Source: Bradysia coprophila
Lineage: Eukaryota > Arthropoda > Insecta > Diptera > Sciaridae
NCBI RefSeq assembly: GCF_014529535.1
Contig: NC_050736.1
Span: 558,001 to 622,000, forward strand
DNA: 64,000 nucleotides
Reading direction: 5' to 3'
Part shown: positions 10,009 through 22,200 of the stretch, in pieces
Numbering within the stretch: the first letter of the stretch is position 1
Layout: each line of letters begins with the position of its first letter
Made by a program: the position numbers and the translations under genes
The notes under the pieces: generated by a model
Databases searched by the model: none
What the model saw: the letters and a program-made list of their open reading frames with translations, nothing else
Told to the model about the DNA's origin: nothing

Positions 10009-12422
10009 TCCCGTGTAAAGCCACTAATCTAAGACTTCACTAGAGCTTATTTTAAACTTGAATTCTTGATCTGGTCAAGTTTGAATATAAAGAATTAATG
10101 AGATTAAATTGATCGACCTCATTAATATTTATATTCAAAATGTATGCCAAGAAAAAATGTTCAGGCTAAGCCGTCATTCTGACCTGTAAAAATTTGAGTT
10201 TTTTCAATTTTAGAGATAAAATATTTCAATCAAATTTTTCGATGGCGGAAGAGTCCCCAAAATTGATCGTTAATTATTTTGAATAATTTACATCCAAATT
10301 TCCCTACCAGACATTGTGGGTATATCAACGCACTGTCAGTGCTTTGGGGTATATGTATGAAAATGTACTGTATAGATAAATCTTTGTCATATTTATACTG
10401 GTAAATTAAACTGTCCATTATCAAATTCTTCAAAACTTTAATGGTTTATAATGCGTTGTTTCGTCTCACTTCCTAATGAATCATTGTAAGCTATGTCATC
10501 TGAGCAAATCACATTAACATTACAAGTTAATTTTAATGTCATATCATGGCCCTACGTTAGTGAAAAGCCGTGACGCAAGTCCGTTCACACTGAAAAATTT
10601 GACAAAAAAAAATTCCGCAGGACAGGAACATATATACACAACTTTTTTGACTTTTCCGCCTTTGCTCCTCATACGGTTAAGATTTGGCCGAGATATTAAA
10701 TTTCAAAACTTGGAAATTTCATACCTGAAATTGAATACATTTTGAAATAGATGAATTTTACCAACCTTTGTTACTTTGTTACTTTGTTACAACGAAACTT
10801 TTGAATTTACCGGTGGATTTGGCTAAAATTTGTGGAGGAAGGAAAATTTTTAGAATTGTGATATATATTGCTTTAAAGAAAGGAATTCAAACGGAAGAAA
10901 ACCGAATGATTTGCCACTTTTTGGCAAATTTTTTTGTGTTATAATTTTCTTCTCGAAATTTTTCTGGTAAGATTTTTGTTGATAAAACTTTCGCGTACTT
11001 TCCTCATCAGCTGCCATTTGTGACGCATATTTTTGTGTGTGTCGAATCTGTAAGCGTCGCCTACACCGATATAGACCATTTTCATGACCTTGTAAACGTC
11101 AGACACGATCCCAACTATCAGACATGTCGGAAAATATCGAATGAATTGAACGAACGATTTTCATATAAAAATCAGTAAATTGAACGCAATTAACGTCAAT
11201 TGATTGAGGTTAGTCCTTAACCTTGACGAAAAATTAAGTGGGGTTACGTTGACAAGTACCGTATAATGAAAATGATCTATCAGTTCTTTTGTAAGTGGAT
11301 AACAGGACTTGCGTCACACCTCCACTGTAACTGGTTTTGGGCGATTGTACTCTCCGTAGATGCTTAAGATATTTTCCTACATATATTTCGTTCGAGCGAC
11401 ACGGTAACATTTCTCAGTATTAAAAATCTAATTCATTAAGCTAAAAAAATGACAAAATGCTTACAGCAGTTTTCGTTTTGTTTTTTCTTTACAGAATTTA
11501 GTGCTTACTCATTGTTTATACTTAAATTCGAAACACAAAACCTGTATAACTAAAACAATTATCTTAATGTTTAAATAGTTCTTGGTTAATCCAACTAATT
11601 ATTTCTAGAATTCTTGATAGAGAGAGAGAGAGGGTTTAATTGAAGTAAAAAAAATATTCAAACAATAGAACAAATTAAAATCAATGCATAAAAAAAGGGT
11701 TTTTGCCAGAGTCCACAGTCTAAATTACAAATATTTAAAGTGTACATGTACAGTCATCTAAAGTCACATAGTTTCTAATCATCTATCAGTTTTACTAGTT
11801 ATATTTCAGCAACAATGTTTTAATGAACTTAAACCATGTTATTATATTGCAAAGTCATCTAATCAATAGATCAATAGAACAAATCGTCTTAGTTTTTCAA
11901 GAATGAAAAGGTGTAACTAGTTAGGTACCGTCCATAAAGTGCATACGTATGAACATTATTCTCTATACCATTTCTTTACTCCCTCCTCCCTTCCGTACTA
12001 TTTTTTCCATTATATCTGTTATGATGAGAGAGGATTGAAGCATTTGTTAAATAGCGAAAGAAAATTAATAGAATTACGCTCATTTAGACAGGTCCTTTAA
12101 TTCAGAACCATCGTGTAACTACTCTCATCGCAGTTCAAAGGTGCATATTTCCAAGGTTCTTTCAGAACCTTGTAAATTTCCACCCCCACCTAAGCGAGCG
12201 CGTACTTTATGTATGACTCCCTACGTCGCGTCATAACGACAAGTTAGATTTTCTTAACTTGTTCTAGTACTACAGAAGTGTGTAACCTTGTTCTTGAGTT
12301 TTTCAAACATTTGCTACGGTAGACAGTTAAATAGTGTGCGAGTTTTTGAAGACTCATTTTTTAATATTATCTGCTATATCATTCGTTATTTGTTTGTAGT
12401 GCTGTTAAGACAAGTTTCCGAT
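10009..12422. other. Intergenic stretch, no gene seen
   Basis: There is a 21 bp-arm hairpin at about 10077-10136 (arms TTGAATATAAAGAATTAATG), three tandem TTTGTTAC units near 10765-10790 and a GA microsatellite near 11619-11633. Everything else is AT-rich with short, uninformative frames. Confidence 0.5.
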
Positions 12423-12695
12423 ATGAAAGTCGTTAAAGAAATCACGTTGAGGATCGCATTTAATGTCTGTGGCTTAGTACTAATAGTATTCGGTATAGTG
12501 TTTACAATAATTTGGCCCAGTATCTTTGACGATATAATGGCAACAGAAATGCAACTTACACCAACATCTCTCAGCTTTGAAGCTTGGAAGCAGCCGCCGA
12601 TTAACTTAAGTCTGGATATTTATATGTTCAATTGGACAAATCACGAGGATTACAAAAATCATTCGACTCTTAACATTGTAACCTGTATGCATTAG
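12423..12695 (+). CDS. CD36-family receptor, first exon only
   Basis: The ATG at 12423 opens a 90-codon frame with a short cytoplasmic start (MKVVKEITLR), a transmembrane helix (residues ~8-30), and the CD36-family opening ectodomain: LTPTSLSFEAWKQPP followed by LDIYMFNWTNHEDY, matching the usual WKxPP and FNxTNPEE pattern. CD36/SCARB proteins are two-pass scavenger or lipid receptors of about 500 residues. A possible donor (GTAACC) follows codon AAC ATT. I found no later CD36 exon (such as the GPYVF region) before the next genes, so this is either a stranded fragment or a gene whose other exons lie outside reach. Confidence 0.6.
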   Translation: MKVVKEITLRIAFNVCGLVLIVFGIVFTIIWPSIFDDIMATEMQLTPTSLSFEAWKQPPINLSLDIYMFNWTNHEDYKNHSTLNIVTCMH

Positions 12696-14200
12696 TATGG
12701 TAGAAATGAGTACATTCCAATTTCAAAACGCCTAATCGTTGTTAACCGGGGCTATTTTTAAGTACATATTGATCAACATGATAACCCAGGAAACCTCAAA
12801 CGAAACTGAATACTCAATTATTCTAAAATTAATATTTAGTTCATCGAACGGCCGATTGCTCGATATTTGAACGACATTATTGCTAGAGAGAGGAGGTCCA
12901 GAGGAGTATACTTAATAGCCAGTTGTAGTTTGTAGTCTTTATGCCTTTCAATCGACAGGATCAACTCCATTACACAAGTCGAATTACTGCTGAATTTAAA
13001 CTACTCAAAATACAAAGGGCCGCATCTTGAAATTTCAACCATTCTTTAGCCAATGATAGTTGAAGCAAAACATCAAAATTGAGATTAGCAAATTTTATTT
13101 CTTTGGTTAATGCAGAATATGTTTCAGCAATAGGTGATAGTGGAAGCACACATCGATTTCACGACTCTTTTTACTTAAATTCATCAAAATTCATTAAAAC
13201 TAAAAAGTGTATGGCACCGAAACCCACTACACTTTCGCTTCTTGACAGACGCTACTTTTGGATACTTTTGTAAAACAACAAAATAAGTACTACCCTAGGA
13301 GCCCTAGGAGCTAATCGAAAAACTGGCTTTTGTCTGCGTTATTTGGGTCTATAGAGGTTTCCGAAATCATGATCTGCGAATCAAAACTTTGCGTAATGAT
13401 CTAAAAAAGTTTTTGTCGTTTCATTTTTAAAAATGTGCGAACTGCAACAAATATTTGACGAAGTAATTTTGAAATTAGACGAGCTCGACGATTTGAAATT
13501 TGTTACCAGAATTGGAATAAAACAGAATAGTTCTTAGTAGCCATGTAAGATTATGGAATTTATAAAGACATTTGTTTACATTCTCTTTGATCCAAAACAC
13601 TTCGATTTCAATTCATCGCCGCGCCGGTACGACTTGGTTTCGATCAAGTTCAACAGTTTCAAGTTGACTACATTTTACATTTACAAAATTTCGATATGAA
13701 CTGAATGAGTTTGGGTTCAAGAAAATTCTTTAAAAATCGAACAAAAAATTATAAATTCATTTTTCATTTTTATTTTCTGCAAGCGCAACAAGTGTGTCGT
13801 TACCAATTTGATAAGAAAATTTCGATTCATTTTGCTTATTGTCTAGGACGCTTTTTCTGTGTTTCTCACGATGGATTTGTAGATGTTTGAACATTGAACA
13901 AGGGTGTGTTGAAAACAACCATTCATAATTTCTTATCTGCAACATTTTAAATTTCGAAATCTTCCAATAAAATTAATGAAATTGTATGCCTAGTATGTAC
14001 TTTTTGGCGCAAAACAACACCACATCTTTCCGTTTTTATCATTTCTCGATATCGACATAATTCTGTGTGGTTGTTAACAACTCCTAAGTGAAGACATCTC
14101 GAGAACTTTAACCCTTAGAAATAATACAGCTCCTCCGAGAGCTACAACTCTTTGGGAGTTACAACTCTTCGAGAGTTACAACGGCTCGTTATTTTCTGTA
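12696..14200. other. Intergenic stretch, no gene supported
   Basis: Frames are short. A 34-codon frame at 13433-13537 (starting MCELQQIFDEVILKLDELDD) is charged and helical but too short to support. No continuation of the CD36 exon was found here. Confidence 0.4.
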
Positions 14201-14204
14201 CAAT

Positions 14205-14415
14205 TCCGGTCAAATTTGTACACAAAAAAAATATTTTGTACACGAAAGTGGGAATTTGTACACGAAAAAATGGGAATTTGTACATAAATTTTGTACATTA
14301 AAATGGGAAAGTGTACACAAATAAGTTGGTTTTGAGATGAATTTATGCACTGATTCTGTACACTATTATGAGAAATTGTACACGATTGTATGAATTTGTA
14401 CATAAATCTACTATT
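14205..14415. repeat. Degenerate tandem repeat of a TTTGTACAC motif
   Basis: About ten imperfect units built on ATTTGTACACGAAA follow each other. The open frame on the minus strand through it is a by-product of the repeat, not a gene. Confidence 0.6.
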
Positions 14416-14442
14416 TTATACTATTCTGGTATCCCCCTGCAT

Positions 14443-14692
14443 TACTTAGATACACTACAGCTTGCGAGCAGGTGAGAAGGAACTTCATTATAAGGACACC
14501 AATACTTAGATACACTACAGCTTGCGAGCAAGTGAGTTAAAAAACGCTAGCGGTTGATAAATGGTTCGAGTGCAAAGCTGCTCTCTCACCTGCTCTCTTG
14601 AGAAGGAACTTCATTATAAGGACACCATTACTTAGATACACTACAGCTTGCGAGCAAGTGAGTTAAAAAACGCTAGCGGTTGATAAATGGTG
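14443..14692. repeat. Duplicated ~92 bp block with a third partial copy
   Basis: The block starts GAGAAGGAACTTCATTATAA, passes through ACTTAGATACACTACAGC and ends near GCTAGCGGTTGATAAATGG. Full copies lie at about 14474-14565 and 14600-14690, with the middle motif alone at 14443-14475. The CTCTCACCTGCTCTC linker is partly inverted to the block, so the array has hairpin potential. Confidence 0.7.
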
Positions 14693-14765
14693 CTCGTGCT
14701 TCGCACTCAAAGTGACAGAGGAAAATTCAATGTTAAACATTTGGATGAACGTTTTAAACACTCAC

Positions 14766-15116
14766 TCTGGATTCACGTAGTAAACGAGACCTGAATTGTG
14801 ATCGCCAACGTACAGATTCGAACATCGATCGATTACCATTCCCGACGGATAATTTGTGGTTGCTGTTTCACAGGGAAACTCAAATACCGATTTCAAATTT
14901 TCTAAACGAAATCACAAAATTTAGAATGGAATGGAGTAGAGTAGGAAAGAATCAAAATTACTCAAAGATTTATCATTTGGATTCCTGCGCGTTGTGTGTA
15001 CCTTAGCCGTACAATCATCAGCAATGTAGCATCTCTTTGCTGTTGCATCGAAAACTATTCCATTCGAATACGTTCGGTCCGGTGAGCGACGAGCGGTCGG
15101 TTTATCATTTCTCTGT
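14766..15116 (-). pseudogene. Regucalcin/SMP-30-like gene relic, two exons
   Basis: Minus-strand exon 15116-15002 follows a TTTGACAG acceptor and ends at an AAG|GTACAC donor. It encodes YSNGIVFDATAKRCYIADD, the SNG...D...YIAD signature of SMP-30/gluconolactonase beta-propellers. A second block at 14901-14766 encodes YPSGMVIDRCSNLYVGDHNS and ends at a GTGAGTG donor; it matches the regucalcin DGMCID...LWVA strand. The two blocks are in the right order, but their phases do not join if the obvious acceptor is used. No 5' or 3' remainder was found. The family hydrolyses lactones or binds calcium. Most likely a relic; alternatively part of a gene with exons I missed. Confidence 0.55.
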
Positions 15117-15253
15117 CTGTCAAACAAGAAACATTTAATCATTTTAGTACAGACTTTAGTCACCAGAGGACAAACGTCAAAGTTTTTTTTTCATACGTGC
15201 ACATTATTCTTCAAAAATTCCTATCAATTAAACAAGTAAACAACAATTCTTCG

Positions 15254-15963
15254 ATGGATCGTGCGAAACCTCAATGTTCAAATGAAGGGTGCAAAAACGA
15301 TTTTGTAGTCGATATCTTTGGGTCACTCGAGGGTCACCCCGATTGTAAGGATTGGATAGAGTTTTTGAAAGATTCGTCTGTAGTAAGTTTGTTCGTCGGT
15401 ATTACTTTAGATTTTTTTTATTTATTTGTACACAATACAGCATTTAGTTTTGTATATAATATAGTATTGTTAAATTGTTTTTATAGAAAGAAGGTGATGG
15501 TAAATGGTTTTGCCTATATTGCAGTATTAAATTGAGTGACAAGTTCAAAGCACAAAGAACCCGAAATGAAGCTGATTCATCTGGAATTCAAAATGAGGTA
15601 AGACTATATTTACTTATCGACTCCGATAAAAACAGTGTTTCATAAGATTTTTGCAATGAAATTAATCATTTTTTATTCTCAATGAATTGACTCAGTTTGC
15701 CGCACTTCAACTAAATAATTAGCATCATTCAGGTTCCTATACAAAAGCCGAACGACGAAGACGAAGGCGAAGAAGGTCCATTTGAAGTCGAGGATTCTTC
15801 GTCGTCATCATCATCAACAGGCACATTAGTGACAGTGGGATCATTGGAATCGGAAAATTCAGCGCAATCATCGAGTTCATCAACTCAAAATCAAGATATT
15901 TGGGTACGTAATAATATTGCGCCACTGAATTTATCAGAGCCTGACAGTTCCAACGATGCATGA
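15254..15963 (+). CDS. Small cysteine-containing protein, unrecognised
   Basis: Exons 15254-15382, 15487-15597 and 15733-15963 join in phase 0 and give 156 residues. Visible are CSNEGC (residues 8-13), a CLYC pair in the second exon (KWFCLYCSIKLSDKFK) that could bind one zinc ion with it, an acidic patch (NDEDEGEEG) and a serine-rich C-terminal half. The frame runs past the possible GTACGT donor at 15904 to TGA 15961-15963, and AATAAA-type signals follow near 16021. Clean phases and low-complexity tail suggest a real gene. I do not recognise the family. Confidence 0.6.
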
Positions 15964-16244
15964 GAAGTCGAGAAAACAACGTAAAAAATCCAATCATTCC
16001 AAATTTGCCACATTTTTTGTAAATAAATAAGAGAACAAGTATACTCTCAATTCTGATTTAAAGAAAAACTCTATTATTTATACAGCAATCAAACTTTATT
16101 GTCTTAAGAAGGAACTTGATAAATAGAACACAGTTGTGTTCACTTTCGTGATTTCGTGTATACTGTATACTGTGTTCGTGTTCAAAATTTTCTTTTCATG
16201 TACAATTTCATACGTACAAAACCGTTTTTTTGTACATATTCAAA

Positions 16245-16447
16245 CGAAGACGTGACATTTCTCTACCGTTATTTTCGGCCGGGGGGATAATATCCCCAGA
16301 AGACGAAAATATACAGTTCTGGGCGATATTATCGGTTAAAGATGATATTATCTACTGTGAGGATGAGAAAGTGATTGAAATCCATGACAGTGGAAATGCC
16401 CAAATACTACAACCATCATCATCAGTCGGCCCGTCAGTTTTCGATTA
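16245..16447 (+). other. Orphan coding-like frame downstream of the cysteine protein gene
   Basis: An open frame ending in TAA at 16445-16447 encodes ILSVKDDIIYCEDEKVIEI and a serine/proline-rich end. A CAG at 16314-16316 would allow a phase-0 splice from the neighbouring gene at 15903, making this an alternative last exon, though the preceding tract is purine-rich and makes a poor acceptor. The coding look is real; the assignment is open. Confidence 0.3.
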
Positions 16448-17680
16448 ATTTTCTTTTACAACAAGAGAAAAATGAATTTACGAAAAAGAAAGAATGAAGA
16501 AATCGGTTTGTTTATATTAACGAAATATATTCACCAGCAAAATATAAAAGGTGATGACGGTGATGATGATAGGATAGGCGATTTGTAAATTTTTAAATTA
16601 GAAAAACAAAAAATATTATTTTCATAATTTTTTTACAAGAACAATTTTCATTGTTTTTTGGCATTGGATGGTTTTAGCTTGTTACAAGAGATAATTTACT
16701 GCATTCGGAATGGAAGACAATGTTCATACCACAATTTCAAATTACTTTCAATCTGCAACAATTTTCTTACACTGAAACTAAGAATAGAATGTTTCGCTTT
16801 CGAGAAAAGAAAAATAATCGAGAACTGAATTATCAATTATGAGAAAGGTTCTGACGACCTGTTGTGGTTAATGTAGCGCGTGGTGAGAACCTAGTTCTGT
16901 ATTTCGCAAAAATTCGCAATGTTGATGCCTCTCGTTGTTTGTGCGTGGACCACAAATTGTGGTATTTCATCCATCAAAACCTTTATCTGTATTTCCTGGA
17001 AAAGTGATTTACTGCCAATTATGAAAAGCCAGCAAAGTTTTCAAATATTCTAAGTTGCTTTGTCATCAAGAACTTCAATCACTTCTGATTCACAAAAGAA
17101 AAGAAAAAAATGTTTGGCTCTCCGACTCACATGCAATGCATATCTCACATTCAGGACATACGACTATTAATTAATGTGAAGACTTACGACCGTGTGTACA
17201 CATACCTTCTGCTATGTGAATTGCAACGTGCAATTTTTGTGAAGATTTGGTATATAAAAAGAGTAACTTTGAAAAGTAATTGAGCAAATCATAAAATATC
17301 GTAAAAGTGAGAGCGGAGTTTTTACGCAGTTAAATCTAAAATTAAAAATTTATTTACATCCGTTTGTCTTGCAGATTTCCAATTCTTTTGCTGACCATTT
17401 TTTCTTAAAACTTTGGTATTGTGTTTCTAGGCGTCTAGGCTACCATAAGTGCCTCTTAACGATATTGTGATGTGATGCAAAAAAGAATAATCAAATATCG
17501 TTCGTATGTCTATCACGCCATCGTGTGTAGAACTCCGGAATCATAAACTTTGAAATTTTGGTTTTCTTTCGCTATAATGGCAACACTAATGCCATTTTTG
17601 AAGAACACCATCAGAAAAGTGACAACAAAAACAAAACTTTAACTTACCGGAGTGCGGAGCAGTAAAGCCTCTAATTCATT
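16448..17680. other. Region upstream of AAR2
   Basis: No gene was recognised. A TATATAAAAA run at 17251-17260 could be a TATA box, but it is about 430 bp before the AAR2 start codon, so linkage is uncertain. Confidence 0.35.
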
Positions 17681-18790
17681 ATGGACATTACAGAGAATAT
17701 GCCTCCAGCGCTAGCTAGGCAACTGTTCGAAAAAGGAGCGTTCCTAATAATTGCCGGTGTTCCGGAGAAAACCGAATTCGGCATCGATTTGTGCTCGTAC
17801 TCTGTTGGTGAAAAGTTTCGTGGAGTGAAAATGATTCCTGCCGGTCCACATTTCGTTTACACTGCAGCACAAGGTCCGTACGGAGACACTGCATCGCGCA
17901 TTGGATTCATACACTACTTTAAATCACAAGAAATCGTTATACGAGAGTGGGACAACGAAAAAGAGGAGCTGCGGCAACGCACCAGCGGTAACGAAGACGA
18001 AGAGGTCACTCGAATTCGCTGCAATTTACGGGAGCTGGATAGCTACTTGGCGCCATACGATTTTTCTTCGCTAGCAAAATGGAACAATTTGACGAATCAT
18101 ATGACCGAGATGACAATCAACCGATGTCTGCCAGAATGCGGACTAATTCGACCATCCGTCGAATTCGAGTCGTGTTCGAATGAAGAGCGACCGAAAGGCA
18201 ATACCATCGCGACAGGACAGAGAATCAACAGACTAGCGAACGATGAAGACGAACTGCTGCCGAAATTGAAAATAGTTCCCGAAACAGCGCCCAGATTCAC
18301 TCAACTTCCCGAATTGTATCCAAAACACCTCACAACACAGGAAATCTCATTAGCGCACATGGATGCGATTCTGGCTGTCGATCAATTGTTCAGTCAATTT
18401 CCGGAAAGCAATCATTTGCTGGATGAAATTCAATTTTCTTTCGTTTTGTATCTGGCCGGCTATTCGACCGACTCGCTGGCCCACTGGCGTAGAATTCTGG
18501 GAATTTTGGCCAATTCGGAAGCTGGTGTCAAAAAGAACAACAAATTTTATCGAGAATATTTGGATGTGATGCAGTATCAACTGCCGGAACTGCCCGAGGA
18601 GCTGATGGAACCAACGCCACGCAACACAGTCTACAGAGATGTTCGAAATTTGGTCAAAAACTGTTCGTTGTGTGATCTAGACAAAGAAGCGGACTACTTG
18701 ATGGCAAACTTAAGCCAGGAAATGGGATGGACCTTCGATGGTTTGTTGAGTGAAGATCCCGATGATCTTCCTGTTGTTGTAGAGATGTGA
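17681..18790 (+). CDS. AAR2: AAR2 splicing-factor homologue
   Basis: This intronless 369-residue gene is near the usual length of the family (human about 384). The N-terminal domain begins ALARQLFEKGAFLIIAGVPE and contains the family signature EFGID...VGEKFRGVKMIPAGPHF. The C-terminal helical domain follows after residue ~195, with SQFPESNHLLDEIQFSFVLY. AAR2 binds Prp8 during U5 snRNP assembly in the cytoplasm and keeps Brr2 away until the particle enters the nucleus. The ATG at 17681 follows an untranslated leader with no upstream in-frame start. Lack of introns is compatible with an old retrocopy or an ordinary intronless fly gene; no poly(A) tract or target duplication was seen. Bases 18791-19252 after it hold no gene. 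Confidence 0.92.
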   Translation: MDITENMPPALARQLFEKGAFLIIAGVPEKTEFGIDLCSYSVGEKFRGVKMIPAGPHFVYTAAQGPYGDTASRIGFIHYFKSQEIVIREWDNEKEELRQRTSGNEDEEVTRIRCNLRELDSYLAPYDFSSLAKWNNLTNHMTEMTINRCLPECGLIRPSVEFESCSNEERPKGNTIATGQRINRLANDEDELLPKLKIVPETAPRFTQLPELYPKHLTTQEISLAHMDAILAVDQLFSQFPESNHLLDEIQFSFVLYLAGYSTDSLAHWRRILGILANSEAGVKKNNKFYREYLDVMQYQLPELPEELMEPTPRNTVYRDVRNLVKNCSLCDLDKEADYLMANLSQEMGWTFDGLLSEDPDDLPVVVEM

Positions 18791-19252
18791 AATTGGTTTA
18801 AAATAAAAACAAGTTTCGGCAGATGTGCTGACCAAATTCACAGCAAGTTTCTTTCATTGAGAGGTGCACACTTTTCGCTTAGTTAGTTTTTTTTTCCAGT
18901 CCAATTAGAATGCCTTGACCATCTGGATGAGAATTTATTTCGGCTACAAACTGAATTTTCGTTTCGAAGAATTCGGAAAAGAAGTTTTCACAAACTCACA
19001 ACTCAATGGAATGATTGAGAGAAAAAAATAAGTAAACAGAGCGTGCCTACTTGCGTTTGATAACAATTCCTTCTCGAACATATCACGAAGATTTGATTTA
19101 CCGAATCTTCAGTAAATTTTTTCGCTCAGGCTGAAAGTTTAAAACTTCGTGACGAATTGATTAGTTTGCTGGGCATTTTGTTTGTCATTAACAAAAGAGA
19201 TCAACGAATTCCATTTTCCGATTTTCCCACACAAAAAATAATATCTTTAAAA

Positions 19253-22200
19253 GAAACTTTAAACCATTTTGGCAAGGCATAACGCCCTCACTTGGAAGGG
19301 CTGACATTTAGGGTTTAGCAAAATGTCAGGACTCGGCACATTTCAAGTGAATGGACTCACAAAATTTTCAGTTCTTTTTGGAAATCTTTTAAGAATCATT
19401 TCTCAAATATTAGGCCTTTTAGTTGTTAATGAAACCTGGCCTCTCTCTCTAAAGTCATCTTCAACGCATCCAATCAAATCTTCTTCAACGCATCCAATCA
19501 AGTCCTCTTCAACGCATCCAATCATAGAGTTATAAACAAGACATTCGATATTTTTAACGTTGCAAATTGGCAACGAACCATTATAATATCATAACACTCA
19601 TGTTACATAGAAAGCGAACTCTATGCATCCAATCTTTGAATGTGACGCGAATACCTTAAAGAAGTTAATTCAAATGAAAAATATCTTCAACAATAAAAGA
19701 AGAAATTTTTATTTTGACTACGTATGCAGGAACGGGTGTTCATAAATTATGTAACGCTAAAATCTCCATTTTTAATATCACCTAACCCCATGTCACGCAA
19801 AATGTATGCGGTTTTAACAAAAATGAATAGAATGTCACACAAGCCCTAGACCCCCTTTCCCTCTTGCGTTACGTAATTTATGGATGACCCGTTACACATA
19901 TTTTTAGAGATAGTAGGTACATTTTCTTTTTTAATAAAAATTTCCTTGCTCATTTCATCAATAATATCTGCAACATCTTCTGCACACCCAAAGCTCAATG
20001 TATACCTGTGAATGAATACTCATTAGTGATCAGATTTGTTACTTATCTTGATAAGAGCATACCCGCTATCACCGTGCCCGTAGTTATGCACAATTCTTGA
20101 ATCCTTTCGCTCTCGTCCAAGTTGTACATGCGTCCTACGAAATGGTCGTATTCCAATAGCAATCGGATAGTCAGGATCAAATTCTCCATTCTTAAGGTCA
20201 GGATAAAATGCCAAATCTCGTTCTAACATTTTTTTCAAGGGTGGATAATTTTCCAAATTTATATTCAGATCTAATACTTCCCTTTCGCCTATTGCGCCTA
20301 AGATCACTGTATTATTATTCCGTGGTACTATGAAAATCATGTCGTTAGACTCTTCACCATCTAACGTGACCATCATTGCCTCGTTAATTTTCCGGAATTT
20401 TGATCCGTCATTAATCATACGAAAATATGCACCACGTAAAGAAAAGACAGTGTCGTCGCCAACTAGTTCCTTAGCATTTATGCCAGTACAGTTTACAATC
20501 ATATCAGCTTCGTAGTATGTCAGTAATTCGCATTCTTGTGCCAATAAGTTACCTTTAATTTCGCGAGTGAAAAATTTTATATTGTCACGAGATTTTAGGT
20601 AATTAATGAGCCAATCCATGTATTGGTCAGAATCGATTATGGGTGCCAAATGGCAGTAGCTATCAACTATTCCATAGTCCGGATTAGCACCCAGCTCTTC
20701 AACAATTTTAATATCGTGACGGAAACCTGGCAGGGTTTCCTTAATTTCAGCTAATTTTCTAGTCTGCGCAGGACAGGACTGTATAGGTCGACCAAAAAAT
20801 AAATTCGATTTACACATTCGTACACCTGTCTCTGGATTATCAGCTAATGTGTTGAAACGATGAAAAGAAACCAAGCACCGTCGCTTCAAATTGTCCAAAC
20901 ATATGTCTTCCCAATGCCAATATCTTCCACAAACAGGGGGTGGCCATTCCCATAACGCACCAGCGATTTGTGAAGTGATTTTTTCGTCTTTCGAAGCATA
21001 TTTCGCTGCAATGACCGTGATTTTATAACCCCGATCTAGGAGAACCCATGCTGTTGTCAGACCAGATACTCCAGCACCAATTATTAGAACATGTGGAATG
21101 TCTTTCTGAAATCGGTAGGATAACAATGAATATGTTGAACGTTATCCCTTAGTAATCACTATGTTCAAAGGACTCAAAACAGTGATTTCACGTACACTAC
21201 GATTACACATTTGGTTTTAAGAACAATTTCAATAAATTCGTACTAATGAAAAGTAACGTTGGAACTTCGAATTTTATGTAATTAAACGACTATGTACTGT
21301 TAAGCGATTTACCTTCATATTATTGCTAACTGAGATATTCTCAAAATGTACAACTAGTTCAGTACGAAGTACAAAAAGGTATGATAATTAAACAATTTTC
21401 TATTTTGTATTTATACTGATTGTTCACCTGTTATGTCTGACGACGTTGCCTTGCTACAGTTAAGTATTTTTAAAATATGTTTTCACAGCTCAGTGTCGAA
21501 CAGTGAAGCTTTCGTTGTTTTTTGTTTAAAATTTGTTTACGTGATACGGCAATGTAAATGGCGTTTAGCTAATATGAAATATGCATTTACATTGCCTATT
21601 CACGAAAAGCACTGTACGAGGTTCAAAATTTTTATTTTAACGAATGGGAATACGGTCCTCTCCTTCGGGTCGGGCCAATCGGCCAATACGTCACCAAAAA
21701 TAAAAATTTTGAACCTCGGACGCAATTACTATTACTCTTATTGTCTACTAGTATAGGGTGTAATAGTACATTTAGTCCGTGGGAAGAGTGGTAATATAAA
21801 TTTTCCACCACACCGTATGTACTATGTTTTACGTGATAAGGTAATGTAAATGCATAGTTCCATATGAGCTGAGCGCCATTTACAATTACAATTCAGATGC
21901 TTTATAGCTATTCCGTCTACCTTGTCGATTTCTTATTTTGTAAATATGGATAAATCTGGCAATGACGTTGTATTAACAAAATAGTAAATTATTCACCTGT
22001 TCTGGGATTTTATTGTTTTTGAGTCGGTTTTAAGACTTAACATGATATTATGTCAATAATTACTTCAAGAACATTAATTTTTGTGAACGATAAATTCAGT
22101 GTAGATTTTCTAATGCATCTTTGGGTGTATACTAATATGGTCACTGCATAACATTCTTTTTTTTTATACAGGTTTATGCGGTAGTAATACCCTTATAGTC

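Noticed and set aside
14176-14403. Minus-strand open frame rich in repeated residues
   Set aside because: It is a by-product of the TTTGTACAC tandem repeat; no start context, no domain.
17251-17260. TATA-like run as the AAR2 promoter
   Set aside because: It is 430 bp from the start codon with no initiator at the proper distance, so the link is not supported.
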